Below are positions 61,394 through 64,000 of a stretch of DNA of 64,000 nt, in pieces. Source of the stretch: GCA-2746365 sp963711255. Lineage in GTDB: Bacteria; Pseudomonadota; Gammaproteobacteria; SZUA-229. The position numbers and the translations under genes were made by a program. Every line of letters starts with the position of its first letter. Within the stretch, counting starts at the first letter, position 1. The notes under the pieces are model-generated. The model was given only the letters and a program-made list of their open reading frames with translations, searched no databases and was not told where the DNA came from. The stretch lies in contig CAVQDO010000035.1 of assembly GCA_963711255.1 (NCBI GenBank), positions 1-64,000 on the forward strand, in the 5' to 3' direction.

Positions 61394-63277
61394 TTAATAA
61401 GCAGACTTTTTAAGATGTACCATCAACAATGAAATCGCTGCCGGCGTTATACCTGGAATACGACCCGCCTGGCCGATGGTTTCTGGTCGATGATCAGCCA
61501 GCTTTTGCTGTGCTTCGGTCGATAAACCGCGCACCTGGGCATAATCAATGATATTGGGAATGCTGGTTTTCTGGTGACGTTTGGTTTTTTCGATTTCATC
61601 CAGCTGTCGCTCGAGATAACCGCTATATTTCGCCTGTATCTCGACCTGTTCAGCGACATCAGGCGTAATCGCCTCGCCCTGTCCAATAATATTGATCAGT
61701 GCCGCATAATCAATTTCCGGCCGGCGCAGTAAATCGGCCGCTTTGTAATTTCGTGTCAGCGGTTTTTCCAGCTGGCTGGAAAACTGCTTACCGAGGTCAG
61801 AATCCGGGTGTACGTTTAAGCTATCCAGGCGATTTTGTTCATTAATAATGGAATTATGCTTCTTCTCGTAGATACGCCAGTGCTCATCGCTGATCAGCCC
61901 CATTTGCCGTGCTACTTCGGTCAAACGCAGGTCGGCATTATCTTCACGCAAAATCAGTCTATATTCGGCGCGTGAGGTGAACATGCGGTATGGCTCCTGC
62001 GTCCCCAGGGTAACCAGGTCATCGACCAGTACACCGATATAGGCTTCATCACGGGCTGGCGTCCAGCTTTCTTTTTCCTGAACCTGTCGCGCGGCGTTGA
62101 TTGCTGCCAGCAAACCCTGTGCACCCGCCTCTTCATAGCCGGTAGTACCGTTAATCTGGCCAGCAAAAAACAGGCCGTTGATAAATTTGGTTTCGAACGA
62201 AGCCTTTAAATCACGCGGATCAAAAAAGTCATACTCAATGGCATAACCGGGCCGTGTAATATGAGCATTTTCGAAGCCTTTCATCGAACGCACAAACTCA
62301 AACTGCATATCAAACGGCAGACTGGTGGAAATACCGTTTGGATAAACTTCGTTCGTGGTCAGCCCTTCCGGCTCGATGAAGATCTGGTGTGAGTCTTTAT
62401 CCGCGAAACGCACTACCTTATCTTCAATCGAAGGACAGTAACGCGGTCCAACACCCTCGATAACACCGCTGTACATCGGTGAACGGTGCAGGCCCGCACG
62501 AATAATCTCGTGGGTTTTCTCGTTGGTATGGGTAATGTGGCAACTCACCTGCCGCGGATGGTCTTCAACCTTGCCGGTGAATGAAAATACCGGCAGCGGC
62601 GTATCGCCCGGCTGTTCTGCCAGTTCTGAATAATCGATAGTGCGGCTGTCAATTCGCGGTGGCGTACCGGTTTTCAGACGCTCAACACGAAACGGTAGAT
62701 CACGCAGCCGATTTGCCAGCGCTATCGATGGCGGATCACCTGCACGACCACCGGAAAAATTCTTTTCGCCGATATGAATCAGGCCACCAAGAAAAGTGCC
62801 AACGGTCAAAACGACCGCTTTCGCCCTGAACTTAAGCCCCATCTGGGTAACAACACCCGTTACCCGCTGCTCACCGTCGATGGTTTCTACAATTAAATCG
62901 TCCACCGCCTGCTGAAACAAAGAAAGGTTTGGCTGATTTTCCAGTGTTTCGCGAACGGCTGCCTTATATAAAACGCGGTCTGCCTGGGCGCGGGTAGCGC
63001 GAACCGCCGGCCCCTTTCGGCTGTTTAATATACGAAACTGAATACCGCCGCGGTCTGCGGCTTTAGCCATGACACCACCCATGGCATCAATTTCTTTCAC
63101 CAGGTGGCCTTTACCAATACCGCCGATTGCCGGGTTGCAGCTCATTTGACCCAGTGTTTCGATGTTATGCGTTAGCAGCAGGGTTTTTACACCCATGCGC
63201 GCAGCCGCAAGCGCGGCCTCGGTACCCGCGTGGCCACCGCCAATCACTACAACATCAAAGGAATCACTATAAAACAT
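61394..63277 (-). CDS. mnmG: tRNA uridine-5-carboxymethylaminomethyl modification enzyme MnmG (GidA)
   Basis: This 627-residue FAD protein works with MnmE to install (carboxymethyl)aminomethyl groups on U34 of tRNAs. It has the FAD motif V-I-G-G-G-H-A-G-T-E-A-A at 11-22, the family signatures G-P-R-Y-C-P-S-I-E-D-K and Q-I-N-G-T-T-G-Y-E-E-A, and a C-terminal helical domain for MnmE binding. Length matches E. coli MnmG. The usual downstream neighbour rsmG is displaced by the island. Confidence 0.97.
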   Translation of the reverse strand: MFYSDSFDVVVIGGGHAGTEAALAAARMGVKTLLLTHNIETLGQMSCNPAIGGIGKGHLVKEIDAMGGVMAKAADRGGIQFRILNSRKGPAVRATRAQADRVLYKAAVRETLENQPNLSLFQQAVDDLIVETIDGEQRVTGVVTQMGLKFRAKAVVLTVGTFLGGLIHIGEKNFSGGRAGDPPSIALANRLRDLPFRVERLKTGTPPRIDSRTIDYSELAEQPGDTPLPVFSFTGKVEDHPRQVSCHITHTNEKTHEIIRAGLHRSPMYSGVIEGVGPRYCPSIEDKVVRFADKDSHQIFIEPEGLTTNEVYPNGISTSLPFDMQFEFVRSMKGFENAHITRPGYAIEYDFFDPRDLKASFETKFINGLFFAGQINGTTGYEEAGAQGLLAAINAARQVQEKESWTPARDEAYIGVLVDDLVTLGTQEPYRMFTSRAEYRLILREDNADLRLTEVARQMGLISDEHWRIYEKKHNSIINEQNRLDSLNVHPDSDLGKQFSSQLEKPLTRNYKAADLLRRPEIDYAALINIIGQGEAITPDVAEQVEIQAKYSGYLERQLDEIEKTKRHQKTSIPNIIDYAQVRGLSTEAQQKLADHRPETIGQAGRIPGITPAAISLLMVHLKKSAY

Positions 63278-63379
63278 GGTCGTTGATTAACAATAATCCG
63301 GTAATAGGTAAATAAGACGGTAAATTATAAACCAGATCAGGGGTTTAACCATAGTCCAGTGGTAATAAAAGCTGCACAT

Positions 63380-63409
63380 AAAAAAAGGCCGCCTGCTCGG
63401 CGACCTTTT
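63380..63409 (-). terminator. Rho-independent terminator of the small secreted-protein gene
   Basis: AAAGGCCGCC and CGGCGACCTTT pair as a stem around TGCT, followed on the minus strand by a run of seven T. It lies about 38 bp after the stop of the 66-residue gene and keeps its transcription separate from mnmG. Confidence 0.8.
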
Positions 63410-63447
63410 AAGAATTTGATTGTTTACCGCTTACTTCATGATAAGAC

Positions 63448-63648
63448 TTAGTTTGTCTGAATTTTAGCTGCCTGCATTTCAGATTTAACGGCATAAATTA
63501 AATCAATATCAGAATTACTTAACTGAGAGAACTCAATTACTTCGGATGCAACAGCATTATCATTACTAAAAAAAGCGCTGCCACTGGTAAACAGTGCGAC
63601 TGTTGCAAATATACTTAATAACCAGCTCTTATTGTTTTGTAAGCTCAT
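63448..63648 (-). CDS. Small secreted protein, uncharacterised
   Basis: This 66-residue product has a typical signal peptide (K-S-W-L-L-S-I-F-A-T-V-A-L-F, cleavage near A-V-A-S) leaving a mature chain of about 30 residues. GGTAGGA precedes the ATG, and a strong terminator follows, which support a real gene. No family is recognised. Confidence 0.65.
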   Translation of the reverse strand: MSLQNNKSWLLSIFATVALFTSGSAFFSNDNAVASEVIEFSQLSNSDIDLIYAVKSEMQAAKIQTN

Positions 63649-64000
63649 ACTATTCCTACCGTTTATTAGATTCCGGGTGTTTCTGTTTTTATTGCATTTG
63701 ACTTTCAGTACTAAAATGTCGAAATAATGACACTAGACACCCATAGTTATAGCAGAGAATTTTAGTTTGTTAACAAAATCAGAAAATACGGTAGACTTTT
63801 TAGCTAGATACAATATAAATCAATAAGATACCACCCTAAAAATATTACAGAATTTCCCCTGTCAGGCAACAAATATGTCATTTTCTGGACAGAAAACAGC
63901 AACTTTTATGCAACCTTTTCATAAAAAGGTGGTTACTACTTAAGCAGAAACAGGACGCGATAAGACGCAAATCCAGTTGCTAATAAAGGGTCGCCTGGTG
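63649..64000. other. Right-edge non-coding region
   Basis: This AT-rich sequence upstream of the small secreted-protein gene should contain its promoter. I looked for DnaA boxes of the TTATNCACA type because mnmG is often close to oriC and found none. No gene or repeat is recognised. Confidence 0.4.

Noticed and set aside
63649..64000. Possible oriC at the right edge, next to mnmG
   Set aside because: No DnaA boxes or 13-mer-like AT repeats were found by eye.
1..64000. CRISPR arrays, tRNA or rRNA genes and insertion sequences
   Set aside because: None recognised on either strand; the only repeated units are the two 215-bp copies and short palindromes.

Overview
The window is a chromosomal segment of a gammaproteobacterium. 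The evidence is gene content and order: mnmG, rsmG, parA, parB and atpIBEFHAGDC followed by glmU (the usual region next to the replication origin), secB-gpsA next to a YibN-type rhodanese, and envC-ctpA-yibQ. Two DsrC/TusE-family proteins, an ArsR-family repressor with a persulfide-sensor-like cysteine pair beside a rhodanese, and PEP-CTERM-type surface proteins fit a marine or sediment bacterium with sulfur metabolism. No dsr, sox or RuBisCO genes are present, so the lifestyle is inferred, and I cannot name the genus. No tRNA, rRNA, CRISPR array, transposase or prophage was recognised.

Layout. Positions 1-11.6 kb hold a minus-strand operon for an MSHA-like type IV pilus/type II secretion-like machine: a sigma-54-dependent response regulator, then MshM (with a SPOR-like tail), MshL, MshN, MshE, MshG, a PilM/PilN-like MshI, MshJ and an MshK-like protein. 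It probably continues past the left edge. Positions 11.9-21.9 kb hold housekeeping genes: trmL, gpsA, secB, rhodanese, ArsR regulator, envC, ctpA, divergent polysaccharide deacetylase, DJ-1, a TusE/DsrC-like protein and recQ.

Positions 21.9-26.8 kb carry a compact lipid-type cluster: a DUF374 acyltransferase and a phosphopantetheinyl transferase face a divergent cytochrome P450 and a fatty acyl-AMP ligase fused to an acyl carrier protein. This set could load, oxidise and transfer a fatty acid, and is the best candidate here for an undescribed pathway. Positions 26.8-34.3 kb are a mix of envelope proteins, Ppx/GppA, a YvlD-like membrane protein, a broken DUF3149-like gene, a GDP-mannose hydrolase-like Nudix protein, a cold-shock protein, a GNAT protein and a TlpA-like thioredoxin.

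Positions 34.4-42.2 kb contain pyruvate kinase, a small uncharacterised operon ending in a DsrC-like protein that lacks the terminal active cysteine, a YfaZ-like barrel and a very large protein that I read as pyrophosphate-dependent PEP carboxykinase. Together pyruvate kinase and the last protein would control the PEP/pyruvate/oxaloacetate node.

Positions 42.4-54.6 kb are glmU, the complete F1Fo ATP synthase operon (with a palindromic repeat between atpG and atpD), a spondin-domain lipoprotein, parB, parA and rsmG. Between rsmG and mnmG, which are often neighbours, lies about 6.2 kb of accessory genes bracketed by two direct copies of a roughly 215-bp repeat: a PEP-CTERM protein, an OmpA-family lipoprotein, a His-rich secreted protein, a PepSY protein with a PhoPQ-like two-component system, and a surface protein with a GlyGly-CTERM-like tail. 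The window ends with mnmG and a small secreted protein.
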